Positions 11,492 through 22,509 are shown, counted from the stretch's first letter. The stretch is DNA of 64,000 bases from Alteromonas macleodii ATCC 27126 (GCF_000172635.2 NC_018632.1:310001-374000), one strand, 5' to 3'. The notes: a model not told the origin generated them from the letters alone. Numbers and translations: made by a program.

Positions 11492-14209
11492 ATGACATAT
11501 AAGTCTTTTTCGCAGCTTGAAGTAAACGGCAAAAACTTCAAGGCGGTTAATTTTGACGGTATAGGCAGTAAATATGCGCTCGACAGGCTTCCGTTTTGTA
11601 TCAAAATTCTTTTGGAAAACCTGATTCGTCATGAAGACCAAGAGTTTGTTAACAGCAACGATATTGAGCAAGTAGCAAAGTGGGACACAGATAATCACGT
11701 TGATCACGAAGTGTCTTTTGTTCCCGCACGCGTCATCCTCCAAGATTTTACGGGTGTGCCTGCTATTGTTGATTTAGCAGCCATGCGCGATGCGGTTAAT
11801 CGTTTAGGTGGCGACGCTCAGGCGATTAATCCCCTCAATCCAGTAGAGCTGGTTATTGACCACTCAGTAATGGTAGATCATTTTGCTGAAGACGATGCGC
11901 TTGAAAAGAATACCGACATTGAAATTCAGCGAAATAGAGAGCGTTATCAATTTCTAAAATGGGGTCAGTCTAGCTTTGACAATTTCAAAGTGGTTCCCCC
12001 TGGTCGCGGTATCGTGCATCAGGTTAACCTAGAGTATCTTGCTCGTTGCGCGTTTACTAAGGAACAGGATGGGGAAACGTTGGTTTACCCAGATACCCTA
12101 GTAGGAACAGATTCGCATACCACTATGATTAATGGCCTTGGCGTACTTGGCTGGGGTGTGGGAGGCATTGAAGCAGAAGCGGCGATGCTGGGTCAACCAG
12201 TAACAATGTTATTACCAAAAGTGGTTGGCTTCAGGCTTTCGGGTAAGTTGCCTGCTGGCGTAACTGCCACCGACATGGTGCTAACTATCACACAACAACT
12301 ACGTGAACATGGCGTTGTTGGAAAGTTTGTAGAATTCTATGGACCGGGTCTTAAGCATCTTACTACGGCAGACCGCGCCACCATCGCAAACATGGCGCCT
12401 GAATATGGTGCTACTTGCGGTATTTTCCCTATTGATGATGTTGCGCTAGATTACCTGCGACTCACCGGCCGAGACGAAGATCAAATTGCCCTTGTAGAGG
12501 AATATGCGAAATTCAGCCACCTATGGCACGACGACCACTCAAAAGATGCCCAGTATCATGAGACCCTGGAACTTAACTTAGATGAAGTGGTTCCTTCACT
12601 TGCTGGACCTAAGCGTCCTCAAGATAGAATTGCCCTCGATAATGCAGCAGAGGCATTTAGAGAGTGGCATCGTTCGCAAATTGACGTGAAAGTACTTGAT
12701 GAAGAAACCGATCTCATCGCAGAAGCGGGGTTAGGTACAACAGACGAGGTGGACGAAGAACACGACTCGTTCGTGGAGTTCAGAGGAAGCAAGTTCAACC
12801 TTGAAGATGGCGCTATTGTAATAGCTGCTATCACCAGCTGTACTAATACGTCAAATCCATCAGTACTCGTTGGCGCAGGCTTACTTGCGAAGAGAGCAGC
12901 AGAAAAAGGGCTAACTCGTAAGCCGTGGGTTAAGACTTCATTAGCACCTGGTTCTCAGGTTGTTACTCAGTATCTAGAAGATGCAGGTCTTATGGACCCA
13001 CTTGAAGCACTAGGCTTTAACTTGGTTGGCTACGGCTGTACTACGTGTATTGGTAACTCTGGACCGCTACCTGATGCCATTACCGACGCCATTAGAAAAG
13101 CGAAACTTACGGTTACCTCAGTTTTATCTGGTAACCGCAACTTTGAAGGGCGTATCCATCCTGATGTGGCTGCAAACTACCTTGCATCACCACCACTGGT
13201 TGTTGCATACGCGTTGGCTGGGAACATGAATGTAGATATCACTAAAGAGCCGTTGGGGCAGGCGAGTGATGGTTCTCCGGTATATCTAAAAGACATCTGG
13301 CCTACCGAAGACGAAATTCAGCAATACATAGCGGAAAACGTCACCGGTGATTTGTTTAAAGAAAAGTATGCAGATGTATTTAAAGGAAGCGGTGAATGGA
13401 ATGAGCTGCAGGTGAGTAAAACATCGGTCTACGACTGGCCAGAATCAACCTACATTAAGCATCCACCTTTCTTTGAAGTAATGGGTAAAGAGCCAGAGGC
13501 TCTAACTGCAATTGAAAACGCACGATGCTTGGTTAAGGTGGGCGATTCGATTACTACCGACCATATTTCTCCAGCCGGCGCCATCGCAGAAGATAGCCCA
13601 GCCGGAGAGTACCTGCAGGCCCAAGGGGTCGAGCCTAAAGACTTTAACTCTTATGGATCGCGTCGTGGTAACCACGAGGTTATGATGAGAGGTACGTTTG
13701 CTAACGTGCGTCTGCAAAACCAATTAGCACCCGGTACAAGAGGCAGTGCAACCACACACTTCCCAAGTGGCGATAGTATGTCTATTTTCCATGCTGCCAT
13801 GCGTTACAAAGATGACGGCGTACCAGCCATTGTAATTGGTGGAAAAGAGTACGGTACTGGCTCGAGTCGAGATTGGGCTGCTAAAGGCCCTTCTTTGATG
13901 GGGGTGAAAGCAGTACTAGCTGAGAGCTACGAAAGAATTCACCGCTCGAATCTCATTGGAATGGGGATTTTGCCACTTCAATTTAAGTCAGGTGATAGCG
14001 CGAGTTCTTTGGAGCTTAAAGGCAATGAGTCTTTTTCTATTAACGCTGTTGAACGTGGGCAGACTGAGGTTGAAGTTAAAGCCGTGTCGGATGAAGGAAA
14101 AACAACAACGTTTACGATGGATATCAGAATTGATACATCAAACGAGTTCACTTACTTTGAAAACGGCGGCATTCTGCATTACGTGATAAGAGAATACTTG
14201 AAGAAATAG
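11492..14209 (+). CDS. acnA: aconitate hydratase A
   Basis: A 905-residue aconitase of the AcnA/IRP1 type that converts citrate to isocitrate through cis-aconitate in the TCA cycle. The [4Fe-4S] ligands are visible as SCTNTSNP (cysteine near 449) and GCTTCIGNSGPL (cysteines near 514 and 517). Substrate-binding segments include GTDSHTTMINGLGVLGWGVGG and the C-terminal swivel-domain SYGSRRGNHEVMMRGTFANVR and KEYGTGSSRDWAAKGP. AGAAGGA precedes the start. It stands alone, 282 bp after the small minus-strand frame's end and followed by a hairpin. The AcnA class is often stress-induced in other bacteria, but no regulator site is evident here. Confidence 0.96.
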   Translation: MTYKSFSQLEVNGKNFKAVNFDGIGSKYALDRLPFCIKILLENLIRHEDQEFVNSNDIEQVAKWDTDNHVDHEVSFVPARVILQDFTGVPAIVDLAAMRDAVNRLGGDAQAINPLNPVELVIDHSVMVDHFAEDDALEKNTDIEIQRNRERYQFLKWGQSSFDNFKVVPPGRGIVHQVNLEYLARCAFTKEQDGETLVYPDTLVGTDSHTTMINGLGVLGWGVGGIEAEAAMLGQPVTMLLPKVVGFRLSGKLPAGVTATDMVLTITQQLREHGVVGKFVEFYGPGLKHLTTADRATIANMAPEYGATCGIFPIDDVALDYLRLTGRDEDQIALVEEYAKFSHLWHDDHSKDAQYHETLELNLDEVVPSLAGPKRPQDRIALDNAAEAFREWHRSQIDVKVLDEETDLIAEAGLGTTDEVDEEHDSFVEFRGSKFNLEDGAIVIAAITSCTNTSNPSVLVGAGLLAKRAAEKGLTRKPWVKTSLAPGSQVVTQYLEDAGLMDPLEALGFNLVGYGCTTCIGNSGPLPDAITDAIRKAKLTVTSVLSGNRNFEGRIHPDVAANYLASPPLVVAYALAGNMNVDITKEPLGQASDGSPVYLKDIWPTEDEIQQYIAENVTGDLFKEKYADVFKGSGEWNELQVSKTSVYDWPESTYIKHPPFFEVMGKEPEALTAIENARCLVKVGDSITTDHISPAGAIAEDSPAGEYLQAQGVEPKDFNSYGSRRGNHEVMMRGTFANVRLQNQLAPGTRGSATTHFPSGDSMSIFHAAMRYKDDGVPAIVIGGKEYGTGSSRDWAAKGPSLMGVKAVLAESYERIHRSNLIGMGILPLQFKSGDSASSLELKGNESFSINAVERGQTEVEVKAVSDEGKTTTFTMDIRIDTSNEFTYFENGGILHYVIREYLKK

Positions 14210-14229
14210 CACGTATAAGGGTAATGGTT

Positions 14230-14257
14230 AGCGACTTCTCTGTAGTGAGAAGTCGCT
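14230..14257. terminator. hairpin between acnA and the Sel1 gene
   Basis: A perfect 11-bp stem AGCGACTTCTC/GAGAAGTCGCT with loop TGTAGT lies between the two convergent genes. There is no strong T-run on either side, so termination efficiency is uncertain. Confidence 0.55.
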
Positions 14258-14270
14258 ATGCCATGTGATG

Positions 14271-14765
14271 TTAGTAATAGCGTTTTTCGCAGATTACTTC
14301 TTTAATATTCGAGCCGATGGCAGCGCGTGTCTCACATCTCAAATCTTGGGCTTGTGCACCGTAAAGAGAGATATATTCTTCTACATAAGGCTCTAAAGCA
14401 TTGATGTAGTCTTCAGGTAAAGCATTCTTTATCTGTCGGTAAGAACGGTTCCATTCAGCGGTTTTTTGTTCCATAGCAACATTCAACCAGAGCCAGCCTT
14501 CTTCATAATTAACGGGCGTCCCCCACCCTTGGAAATACATTTGCGCGAGGTAATATTGGCCTTCTTTATTTCCCATTTTTGCAGAAGCAGTCAGCTTCTC
14601 CAGTGCTTTTTCATACTTCTCTGCCTTCAGGGCGTGCAAGCCCAATTCTAAAGTAGATAAATATTCGGATTTCCAAATATGATTCTTAGTATGCGACTGA
14701 GCCAACGTAGGGGCTGAAAGTACAACTGAAGATAAAACGGCAGCTATTGCTAATAGATTTTTCAT
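14271..14765 (-). CDS. secreted Sel1-repeat protein
   Basis: A 164-residue exported protein. The frame is open from 14801 but only through a TTG; the ATG at 14765 follows AGGGAT and opens a clean signal peptide MKNLLAIAAVLSSVVLSAPTLA. The mature part has one clear Sel1-like (TPR-related) repeat, near residues 45-90: KALEKLTASAKMGNKEGQYY and LAQMYFQGWGTPVNYEEGW. Sel1 repeats mediate protein-protein contacts. Two C-terminal cysteines (RCETRAAIGS...VICEKRYY) could form a disulfide in the periplasm. The specific role is unknown. Confidence 0.75.
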   Translation of the reverse strand: MKNLLAIAAVLSSVVLSAPTLAQSHTKNHIWKSEYLSTLELGLHALKAEKYEKALEKLTASAKMGNKEGQYYLAQMYFQGWGTPVNYEEGWLWLNVAMEQKTAEWNRSYRQIKNALPEDYINALEPYVEEYISLYGAQAQDLRCETRAAIGSNIKEVICEKRYY

Positions 14766-14874
14766 GTAGTATCCCTTCTTTTTGATAAATTTATAACGCA
14801 ATTCACACTCATAGTGAACCGTCTAAAAGTACAGTATTTGTTTTATGTTACTAAAAATTTTAAGAGTTGAGTGA

Positions 14875-17133
14875 TTAATCTCCACCAATAATTTGGACTT
14901 GTGCAAGGTCGGTGTCGCCTTTAAGCACTTTGAAAATTGCGTCTTGAACGAGGGTGCGCATGCCATCAGCAGCAGCCTGAGACTTCATATCGGCGACGCT
15001 GGCTTCTTTGTACACCATTGACCGAAGCTCTGGCGTCATACCTAGTAGTTCATGTACCCCTGTTCTACCTTTGTAACCCGTGTTTCCACATTCTTCACAG
15101 CCTTTAGCACGGTAAAGCTCTAGTGGCGTCTGAATATTCAGCTCCGCCATGTGCGCATGACCATACTGGCGCTCAATAAAGGCCATATCGGTTTCAGTGG
15201 CGATGTACTTTTCTTTGCAGTTACTACATAGCGTTCGAATAAGACGTTGAGCCAGTATACCCACGCAGGCATCGGAGAAGTTCACAGGGTCGAGACCCAA
15301 GTCAAGTAAACGGGTAATCGTTTCAGGGGCTGAGTTAGTATGCAGTGTAGACAGTACTAAGTGACCGGTTAACGAGGCTTCAATACCTGCATGCGCGGTT
15401 TCTTTATCACGCATCTCACCAATAAGAATAATGTCAGGGTCAGCACGTAAGAATGCGCGCAGGGCAGCAGCAAAGTTGAAGCCAATCTTGGGGCTTACTT
15501 GTACCTGTTGTAGGCCGGGTTGCGTGATTTCCACCGGGTCCTCAGCGGTCCAAATCTTCTTTTCAGGCGTGTTTAAATATCCCAATATAGCGTGAAGCGT
15601 GGTGGTTTTACCTGAACCCGTTGGCCCAACAACGAGAAGAATGCCGTGAGGCTTCTTAATCATTTCTTCTAAACGCGCACGGTTGTTCGGTGCCAAGTTC
15701 ATCTTATCAATAGGCATCGCACCGCCAGATGCCAGAATACGCATAACCACACCTTCACCGGCAACCGTAGGAATGGTGGCAACACGAACTTCAACAAGTT
15801 GACCATTCATTCTAAACGCGAGTTTGCCATCCTGAGGTACGCGTTTTTCGGCAATGTTCAAATTCGACATTATCTTTATGCGTGCAATAACCGCACTGTG
15901 GTGCGAATTAGGCACTTGGTTCATGTCGCGGCACACACCGTCCACGCGCATACGTACACGAGTGGGCGCATTTTTCTCTGGGTCTATATGAATATCTGAC
16001 GCGTTGAGTCTTTTTGCATCGTGCAGAATACGGCTTACTAAGCGCACCACAGCAGGGGCGTCGTCCGACAGCTCATCGACTTGGTCGTCGTTATCTTCAG
16101 TTGATGTACCAATCTCGTCGAGAATATCACTCATCTCGCCGGGGCCACCGCCACCGCTGTTTTCCCCCAAATATTGAAGAATTAAGCTTGGTAGGCTGAC
16201 AGCTATCTCGTAGCTATCAATACCCATGGCGCTCTCTATTTCCATAAGTAGCGCCGCATTATTAGGTTCAGCCATCAACACGATGGGCTTGTCATGGGCA
16301 TCGGCAATGACAGCCACATAGTTTCTTTTTAAATAAGAAACATTCAGACGGCTTTCATTTTCGAACCTGTGATACTTATCAGGTAAATAAGGAATAAAAG
16401 GCACCTGATAGTGAATAGAAAGCGAGTTGCCAATTTCTTCTTCAGAGATGCGGTGTTCCGACACAAGACGCTGTATAAGAGCGCGAATGTCTGGAGTAGA
16501 ACTTTGAATATCGTTTAATGTAGCTTCGTCTAATAAGCTTTTGTGGACTAGTAGATCGAAAGGGTTGTTTGTGCCGCCCAGTTCAAATCTGAACTTGTCG
16601 CCAAGAATAAGTGCAAGGGCATTGCCTAGCTTTAAATCTTCTTCAGTAAAACCACCACTGACTTTGTTGATGATTTGGATAACACCCATCAACACGCCCG
16701 CATTCATTATAGGTACGCATAAAATGTTCTGGGTTTTAAAGTCATTGTCTTTGTCGAACTTGTCGGCGAAGCGCAGGCGAGGGTGAATGCTTTGAAGTAG
16801 TGCAGGATTATACGGGTCGTCAATAACCACAGCCTTTTGTGATAGGGCGACATAACCAGCAATCGACATTGGGCTAATTGGCACTTTTATTTCCAGCGTC
16901 TCTTTACCCGTTTTAAATCTCGCGACCAAATCTTGATGCTGACGTCGACGTTGAAAAATACTCATACGTTGGGCATCAAACAAACCGAGGATAATTGGCT
17001 CTAATAAACCATATGCATCCAGTAACGTGGAATGGTTATTTAGAATGCGTTTTATTTGTGCAAAAGTTTGCTGGTTATTCACTACTTCCATATTCTCACT
17101 ACTAATAATGTTGGCGCCTAGTCCTTTATGCAT
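14875..17133 (-). CDS. GspE/PilB-type secretion ATPase with N-terminal GAF domain
   Basis: A 752-residue protein. Residues ~20-185 form a GAF-like sensory domain (SIFQRRRQHQDLVARF, NILCVPIMNAGVLMGVIQII). Residues ~195-330 resemble the GspE N-terminal module, followed by a glycine-rich linker. The motor domain has Walker A GPTGSGKTTTLHAIL near 505, the Asp box PDIILIGEMRD, a His box LVLSTLHTNSAPETITRLLD, and a four-cysteine zinc knuckle (CSNC...CEEC). These ATPases drive pilus or type II secretion assembly, but no pilin, platform or secretin gene is nearby, so the partner machine lies elsewhere. An alternative start is the ATG at 17088; neither has a strong ribosome-binding site. Confidence 0.85.
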   Translation of the reverse strand: MHKGLGANIISSENMEVVNNQQTFAQIKRILNNHSTLLDAYGLLEPIILGLFDAQRMSIFQRRRQHQDLVARFKTGKETLEIKVPISPMSIAGYVALSQKAVVIDDPYNPALLQSIHPRLRFADKFDKDNDFKTQNILCVPIMNAGVLMGVIQIINKVSGGFTEEDLKLGNALALILGDKFRFELGGTNNPFDLLVHKSLLDEATLNDIQSSTPDIRALIQRLVSEHRISEEEIGNSLSIHYQVPFIPYLPDKYHRFENESRLNVSYLKRNYVAVIADAHDKPIVLMAEPNNAALLMEIESAMGIDSYEIAVSLPSLILQYLGENSGGGGPGEMSDILDEIGTSTEDNDDQVDELSDDAPAVVRLVSRILHDAKRLNASDIHIDPEKNAPTRVRMRVDGVCRDMNQVPNSHHSAVIARIKIMSNLNIAEKRVPQDGKLAFRMNGQLVEVRVATIPTVAGEGVVMRILASGGAMPIDKMNLAPNNRARLEEMIKKPHGILLVVGPTGSGKTTTLHAILGYLNTPEKKIWTAEDPVEITQPGLQQVQVSPKIGFNFAAALRAFLRADPDIILIGEMRDKETAHAGIEASLTGHLVLSTLHTNSAPETITRLLDLGLDPVNFSDACVGILAQRLIRTLCSNCKEKYIATETDMAFIERQYGHAHMAELNIQTPLELYRAKGCEECGNTGYKGRTGVHELLGMTPELRSMVYKEASVADMKSQAAADGMRTLVQDAIFKVLKGDTDLAQVQIIGGD

Positions 17134-17264
17134 TTGGCGTTACAAGTGCCTGTTAAGCTAGGGTAACAAGATATACCTATACCACGAAAGCAACAATACT
17201 ACTTATAGACAGTTACATACACTGGTATAGCGTAAAAATATGTGTATAAAAAGCAAACTGCCTC

Positions 17265-17292
17265 TTGCATTGCTTCTGCCTTTCTGTATAAT
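17265..17292 (+). promoter_or_regulatory. S10 operon promoter
   Basis: TTGCAT (17265-17270), a 16-bp spacer and TATAAT (17287-17292), followed by a GC-rich TCGCGCCC discriminator. The promoter lies about 230 bp before rpsJ and leaves a long leader, as for the E. coli S10 operon. Confidence 0.75.
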
Positions 17293-17299
17293 TCGCGCC

Positions 17300-17833
<534 letters not shown>

Positions 17834-17851
17834 TAAGAGAGGGTTATAACA

Positions 17852-18490
17852 ATGGCGATTGGTCTAGTCGGTCGTAAAGTGGGTATGACTCGCATCTTCA
17901 CTGAAGATGGTACGTCTATCCCTGTGACTGTTATTGAAGCGACCCCAAACCGCGTTACTCAGCTTCGTACTGAGGAAACTGACGGTTATCGCGCTCTTCA
18001 GGTTACTGCTGGAACTAAGAAAGCTAACCGCATCAACAAAGCTGAAGCAGGTCACTTTGCTAAAGCTGGTGTTGAAGCTGGACGCACTCTAGTAGAATTC
18101 CGCCTAGAAGAAAACGAAGGTGCCGATATTGAAGTAGGCAGTGAAATCACTGTTGAAATCTTTAACGACACTAAGAAAATTGATGTAACTGGTACATCAA
18201 AAGGTAAAGGTTTCCAAGGTGCTATCAAGCGCTGGAACTTCAGTTCTCAGCGTATGACACACGGTAACTCTTTGTCACACCGTGCTCCTGGTTCAATTGG
18301 TCAAAACCAATCACCAGGTAAAGTATTCAAAGGCAAGAAAATGGCTGGTCAGCTTGGTAACAAGCAAGTGACTACTCAGTCTTTGGAAGTTGTACGTGTT
18401 GACGTAGAGAACGGCCTTATCCTAGTTAAAGGTGCCGTACCTGGCGCAACTGGCAACGATGTAATCGTAAAGCCAGCTGTTAAAGCGTAA
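17852..18490 (+). CDS. rplC: 50S ribosomal protein L3
   Basis: A 212-residue L3, an early-assembly protein whose loop reaches the peptidyl-transferase centre. The loop [20 protein letters not shown] carries the glutamine that PrmB methylates in E. coli. It lies 18 bp after rpsJ, with GAGAGGG as ribosome-binding site. Confidence 0.98.
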   Translation: MAIGLVGRKVGMTRIFTEDGTSIPVTVIEATPNRVTQLRTEETDGYRALQVTAGTKKANRINKAEAGHFAKAGVEAGRTLVEFRLEENEGADIEVGSEITVEIFNDTKKIDVTGTSKGKGFQGAIKRWNFSSQRMTHGNSLSHRAPGSIGQNQSPGKVFKGKKMAGQLGNKQVTTQSLEVVRVDVENGLILVKGAVPGATGNDVIVKPAVKA

Positions 18491-18508
18491 CGTCTGGGGA
18501 GTGAACTG

Positions 18509-19114
18509 ATGGAATTAACATTGAAAGACGCGCAAAGCGCTCTTGAAGTATCCGAAGCGACCTTTGGACGTGAATTCAACGAAGCCCTGGTACACCAGGT
18601 AGTTGTAGCTTACGGTGCAGGTGCTCGTCAGGGTACAAAAGCGCAGAAAACTCGCGCTGAAGTTCGTGGTGGCGGTAAGAAGCCATGGCGTCAAAAAGGT
18701 ACTGGCCGCGCGCGTGCTGGTACAATCCGTAGCCCAATTTGGGTTGGCGGTGGCCGTGCTTTCGCAGCAAAGCCTCGTGACTTTGACCAAAAAGTTAACA
18801 AGAAAATGTATCGCGGTGCGATCAAGAGCATCCTGTCTGAACTAATCCGTCAAGACCGTTTGGTTGTTGTAGAGAAGTTCGGTGTTGACGCACCTAAGAC
18901 TAAAGCTCTTATTTCTGCACTTAACGAATATGAACTAAATGACGTTCTAATCGTTACTCCTGAAGTTGATGAGAACTTGTTCCTAGCGGCGCGCAACTTG
19001 TACAAAGTTGACGTACGTGACGTAGCAGGCATCGACCCAGTGAGCTTGATTGCATTTGAAAAAGTGCTAATGACTGCTGATGCGGTTAAACAACTTGAGG
19101 AGGCGTTAGCATGA
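18509..19114 (+). CDS. rplD: 50S ribosomal protein L4
   Basis: A 201-residue L4. The long loop rich in arginine and glycine ([20 protein letters not shown], residues ~44-64) lines the exit tunnel. In E. coli L4 is the autoregulator of the S10 operon, acting on the leader by attenuation and translational block; the structured leader at 17300-17521 is consistent with this. Its stop overlaps the rplW start by four bases (ATGA). Confidence 0.98.
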   Translation: MELTLKDAQSALEVSEATFGREFNEALVHQVVVAYGAGARQGTKAQKTRAEVRGGGKKPWRQKGTGRARAGTIRSPIWVGGGRAFAAKPRDFDQKVNKKMYRGAIKSILSELIRQDRLVVVEKFGVDAPKTKALISALNEYELNDVLIVTPEVDENLFLAARNLYKVDVRDVAGIDPVSLIAFEKVLMTADAVKQLEEALA

Positions 19115-19410
19115 AAGAAGAACGTCTACTGAAGGTGCTAGTAGCACCTCACGTTTCAGAAAAGTCTACAATGGCTGCTGAAGCGAACAACACAGTTGTA
19201 TTTAAAGTAGCTAAAGACGCGAACAAAGCCGAAATCAAAGCTGCAGTTGAAAAACTGTTTGAAGTTGAAGTTGAAGGTGTTCGTACTGTGAACGTTAAGG
19301 GTAAAACCAAGCGTCACGGCATGTCTTTCGGTAAGCGCAGCGACTGGAAAAAGGCCTACGTGGTTCTTAAAGAAGGTCAGGACATCGACTTTGTCGGTGG
19401 TGCTGAGTAA
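19111..19410 (+). CDS. rplW: 50S ribosomal protein L23
   Basis: A 99-residue L23 at the exit of the peptide tunnel, the docking site for trigger factor and SRP. The [19 protein letters not shown] start and [11 protein letters not shown] loop are typical. It overlaps rplD by four bases, so translation is coupled. Confidence 0.98.
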   Translation: MKEERLLKVLVAPHVSEKSTMAAEANNTVVFKVAKDANKAEIKAAVEKLFEVEVEGVRTVNVKGKTKRHGMSFGKRSDWKKAYVVLKEGQDIDFVGGAE

Positions 19411-19424
19411 GAAGGGGATTAGAA

Positions 19425-20249
19425 ATGCCATTATTGAAAGCTAAGCCAACTTCTGCCGGTCGTCGTCACGTTGTTCAGGTCGTAAATCCTGACCTGCACA
19501 AAGGTGCACCGTACGCACCTTTGCTTGAAAAGAACAGCAAATCTGGCGGTCGTAACAACAATGGTCGTATTACCACTCGTCACATTGGTGGTGGTCATAA
19601 GCAACACTACCGTGTAATCGACTTTAAACGCAACAAAGACGGCATTCCAGCTAAAGTTGAGCGTTTAGAATACGATCCAAACCGTTCTGCAAACATTGCA
19701 CTAGTATTGTACGCAGACGGTGAACGTCGTTACATTCTGGCTCCTAAGGGTATGCAAGCAGGTGATGCAATCCAGTCTGGTTCGGACGCTCCGATCAAGT
19801 CTGGTAACACTCTACCTATGCGTAACATCCCTGTAGGTACTGTTGTACACGCAATTGAAATGAAGCCTGGCAAAGGTGCGCAAATCGCACGTTCTGCTGG
19901 TGCTTATGCTCAGATCCTAGCACGTGACGGAAACTACGTTACCCTACGTCTACGCTCTGGCGAAATGCGTAAAGTTCTATCTGATTGCCGCGCCACTATC
20001 GGTGAAGTTGGCAATGCAGAGCACATGCTTCGTTCACTAGGTAAAGCTGGTGCTACACGCTGGCGTGGTGTTCGTCCTACCGTTCGTGGTGTTGCCATGA
20101 ACCCGGTTGATCACCCACACGGTGGTGGTGAAGGTCGTACATCAGGCGGTCGTCACCCAGTAACTCCTTGGGGTGTTCCTACCAAAGGTAAGAAAACCCG
20201 AAGCAACAAGCGTACTGATAAGCTTATCGTACGTCGTCGAAACAAGTAA
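19425..20249 (+). CDS. rplB: 50S ribosomal protein L2
   Basis: A 274-residue L2, needed for subunit association and peptidyl-transferase activity. The C-terminal [20 protein letters not shown] segment holds the conserved histidine near residue 229. AAGGGG precedes the start. Length and order are normal. Confidence 0.98.
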   Translation: MPLLKAKPTSAGRRHVVQVVNPDLHKGAPYAPLLEKNSKSGGRNNNGRITTRHIGGGHKQHYRVIDFKRNKDGIPAKVERLEYDPNRSANIALVLYADGERRYILAPKGMQAGDAIQSGSDAPIKSGNTLPMRNIPVGTVVHAIEMKPGKGAQIARSAGAYAQILARDGNYVTLRLRSGEMRKVLSDCRATIGEVGNAEHMLRSLGKAGATRWRGVRPTVRGVAMNPVDHPHGGGEGRTSGGRHPVTPWGVPTKGKKTRSNKRTDKLIVRRRNK

Positions 20250-20264
20250 TAGCGAGGATTCACC

Positions 20265-20540
20265 ATGCCACGTTCTCTCAAGAAAGGTCCTTTTATTGAC
20301 CTTCACTTGCTGAAGAAGGTAGAGGCTGCAGTGGAAAAGAACGAACGTAAACCAATCAAAACTTGGTCTCGTCGTTCTATGATCATCCCAGATATGATTG
20401 GGTTGACCATTGCGGTCCATAACGGTCGCCAACATGTACCTGTCATTATTAGTGACGAAATGGTCGGCCACAAGTTGGGCGAATTTGCGCCAACGCGTAC
20501 TTACCGCGGCCATGTCGCGGATAAGAAAGCTAAACGTTAA
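20265..20540 (+). CDS. rpsS: 30S ribosomal protein S19
   Basis: A 91-residue S19 of the 30S head, starting [20 protein letters not shown] and ending with the basic [11 protein letters not shown] tail. It lies 15 bp after rplB within the operon. Confidence 0.98.
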   Translation: MPRSLKKGPFIDLHLLKKVEAAVEKNERKPIKTWSRRSMIIPDMIGLTIAVHNGRQHVPVIISDEMVGHKLGEFAPTRTYRGHVADKKAKR

Positions 20541-20551
20541 GGGGTAGGAAG

Positions 20552-20884
20552 ATGGAAGCATTAGCTAAACACCGTTTTGCCCGCACGTCGGCTCAAAAGG
20601 CACGCTTGGTTGCGGATCAAATTCGCGGAATGCACGTTGAGAAAGCTCTAGAGCTTCTTGCGTACAGCCCGAAGAAAAGCGCAGCGCTAGTAAAGAAAGT
20701 ATTGGAATCTGCGATTGCTAACGCAGAGCACAACGAAGGCGCAGACATCGACGAATTACGCGTGTCTAAAGTTTTCGTTGACGAAGGTCCAACTATGAAA
20801 CGTATCAAGCCACGTGCTAAAGGCCGTGCTGATCGTATCTTCAAGCGCAGCAGTCACATCACTGTGGTTGTAGCGGATAACTAG
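20552..20884 (+). CDS. rplV: 50S ribosomal protein L22
   Basis: A 110-residue L22. Its beta-hairpin ([18 protein letters not shown], near 85-102) reaches into the exit tunnel at the macrolide-resistance site; no deletion or duplication is seen there. It lies 11 bp after rpsS. Confidence 0.98.
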   Translation: MEALAKHRFARTSAQKARLVADQIRGMHVEKALELLAYSPKKSAALVKKVLESAIANAEHNEGADIDELRVSKVFVDEGPTMKRIKPRAKGRADRIFKRSSHITVVVADN

Positions 20885-20893
20885 GAGTAGATA

Positions 20894-21598
20894 ATGGGAC
20901 AGAAGGTACATCCTACAGGTATACGCCTGGGTATCAGCAAACCATGGACTTCTACCTGGTACGCTAATACTGCAGACTATGCAGACAACCTGTATAACGA
21001 TCATCAGGTACGTCAGTATCTGACTAAGCAACTAAAGAACGCTTCACTTTCTAAAATCGTGATCGAGCGTCCTGCTAAGAGCATCCGTGTGACTATTCAC
21101 ACTGCTCGTCCAGGCGTTGTAATCGGTAAGAAAGGTGAAGACGTAGAGAAGTTGCGTAACTACGTATCTAAGCTAGCCGGCGTGCCAGCTCAGATCAACA
21201 TCGCTGAAGTACGTAAGCCAGAGCTAGATGGCCAGCTAGTAGCTGACAGCATCTCTAGCCAGCTAGAGCGTCGTGTTATGTTCCGTCGTGCTATGAAGCG
21301 CGCAGTACAAAACGCAATGCGTCTAGGCGCGAAAGGTATCAAAGTTGAAGTTAGCGGCCGTTTGGGCGGAGCAGAGATTGCACGTTCTGAATGGTACCGT
21401 GAAGGTCGCGTTCCTCTGCACACTTTCCGTGCGGATATCGATTACGCAACCTCTGAAGCGTCAACTACTTACGGTATCATCGGCGTTAAAGTATGGATCT
21501 TCAAAGGTGAAGTTCTAGGTGGTCTACCTACAACTCAAGAGCAAGCACCAGCTGCTCAACCTAAGAAGAAAGGCCGCAACGCTAAGCGAGAGGGCTAA
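20894..21598 (+). CDS. rpsC: 30S ribosomal protein S3
   Basis: A 234-residue S3 of the mRNA entry channel. The KH domain motif [19 protein letters not shown] and the C-terminal helicase-associated arginines ([20 protein letters not shown]) are intact. The tail is lysine-rich ([12 protein letters not shown]). Confidence 0.98.
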   Translation: MGQKVHPTGIRLGISKPWTSTWYANTADYADNLYNDHQVRQYLTKQLKNASLSKIVIERPAKSIRVTIHTARPGVVIGKKGEDVEKLRNYVSKLAGVPAQINIAEVRKPELDGQLVADSISSQLERRVMFRRAMKRAVQNAMRLGAKGIKVEVSGRLGGAEIARSEWYREGRVPLHTFRADIDYATSEASTTYGIIGVKVWIFKGEVLGGLPTTQEQAPAAQPKKKGRNAKREG

Positions 21599-21600
21599 TC

Positions 21601-22011
21601 ATGTTACAACCAAAACGCATGAAGTTCCGTAAGATGCACAAAGGCCGCAACCGCGGCTTAGCAGCGGGTAATACTGTTGCCTTTGGTACTTACGGCCTTA
21701 AAGCAGTTGGTCGTGGTCGAATGACTGCGCGCCAAATCGAAGCAGCGCGTCGTGCTATGACTCGTCACGTTAAGCGTCAAGGTAAAATTTGGATTCGAGT
21801 TTTCCCTGACAAGCCAATTACTGAGAAGCCTCTAGAAGTGCGTCAAGGTAAAGGTAAAGGTAACGTTGAGTACTGGGTATGCCAAATTCAGCCTGGTCGT
21901 GTGCTATACGAGATGGAAGGTGTTCCTGAAAATCTTGCACGCGAAGCGTTTGAATTGGCAGCGGCTAAACTGCCATTTAAAACAACCTTTGTAACTCGGA
22001 CGGTGATGTAA
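21601..22011 (+). CDS. rplP: 50S ribosomal protein L16
   Basis: A 136-residue L16, standard length, which contacts A-site tRNA. The segment around [19 protein letters not shown] includes the position modified in other bacteria. It starts two bases after rpsC, and its stop overlaps rpmC by one base (TAATG). Confidence 0.98.
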   Translation: MLQPKRMKFRKMHKGRNRGLAAGNTVAFGTYGLKAVGRGRMTARQIEAARRAMTRHVKRQGKIWIRVFPDKPITEKPLEVRQGKGKGNVEYWVCQIQPGRVLYEMEGVPENLAREAFELAAAKLPFKTTFVTRTVM

Positions 22012-22202
22012 TGAAAGCGACTGAACTGAAAGAAAAGAGCGTAGAAGAGCTGAACGCAGAGTTGATTAACCTGCTACGCGAACAGTTCAACCTACGCATG
22101 CAGCACACAACAGGTCAGCTTGAAAAAACTGATCAGTTGAGAAAAGTACGTCGTAACATCGCGCGTGTTAAAACCATTCTGACTCAAAAGGCTGATGCGT
22201 AA
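22011..22202 (+). CDS. rpmC: 50S ribosomal protein L29
   Basis: A 63-residue helical L29 ([20 protein letters not shown] ... [14 protein letters not shown]). It is joined by one-base TAATG overlaps to both rplP and rpsQ. Confidence 0.98.
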   Translation: MKATELKEKSVEELNAELINLLREQFNLRMQHTTGQLEKTDQLRKVRRNIARVKTILTQKADA

Positions 22203-22459
22203 TGACTGAGCAAAAAATTCGTACAGTACAAGGTCGTGTGGTTAGCAACAAGATGGATAAGTCTATCACTGTTGTAGTTGAACGTTTTGTTAAGCACCCA
22301 ATCTACAGGAAGTTCATCAAGCGCTCTACTAAGCTTCACGCCCACGACGAAAACAACGTATGCAATAAAGGTGACGTAGTAACAGTACGTGAATGTCGCC
22401 CACTATCTAAGAGCAAATCTTGGATGCTAGTTGACGTTGTTGAGAAAGCTGGCGTTTAA
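22202..22459 (+). CDS. rpsQ: 30S ribosomal protein S17
   Basis: An 85-residue S17 with the OB-fold motifs [18 protein letters not shown] and the loop [20 protein letters not shown]. It is the last gene of the operon. A strong terminator follows, so rplN and the spc genes that commonly come next are not attached here. Confidence 0.98.
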   Translation: MTEQKIRTVQGRVVSNKMDKSITVVVERFVKHPIYRKFIKRSTKLHAHDENNVCNKGDVVTVRECRPLSKSKSWMLVDVVEKAGV

Positions 22460-22481
22460 TCGCTAACTTTTTCAAAGTCTT

Positions 22482-22509
22482 AAAAAAGCCGCTCTCGAGC
22501 GGCTTTTTT
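22482..22509. terminator. bidirectional terminator after rpsQ
   Basis: Stem AAAAAAGCCGCTC/GAGCGGCTTTTTT around a short TC-like loop, with an A-run on the left and a T-run on the right. It ends the S10 operon and can also stop the convergent glycosyltransferase transcript. Confidence 0.92.

Noticed and set aside
11279..11743. A 154-codon minus-strand frame that runs into acnA
   Set aside because: Its upstream half lies opposite acnA and reads as a shadow; only the last 31 codons outside acnA were kept as a weak candidate.
16014..16199. Plus-strand frame inside the GspE-like gene
   Set aside because: It is a shadow of a well-supported minus-strand coding region.
18515..19431. Minus-strand frames of 60-91 codons in the S10 operon
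   Set aside because: They are shadows of strongly biased ribosomal-protein codons on the plus strand.
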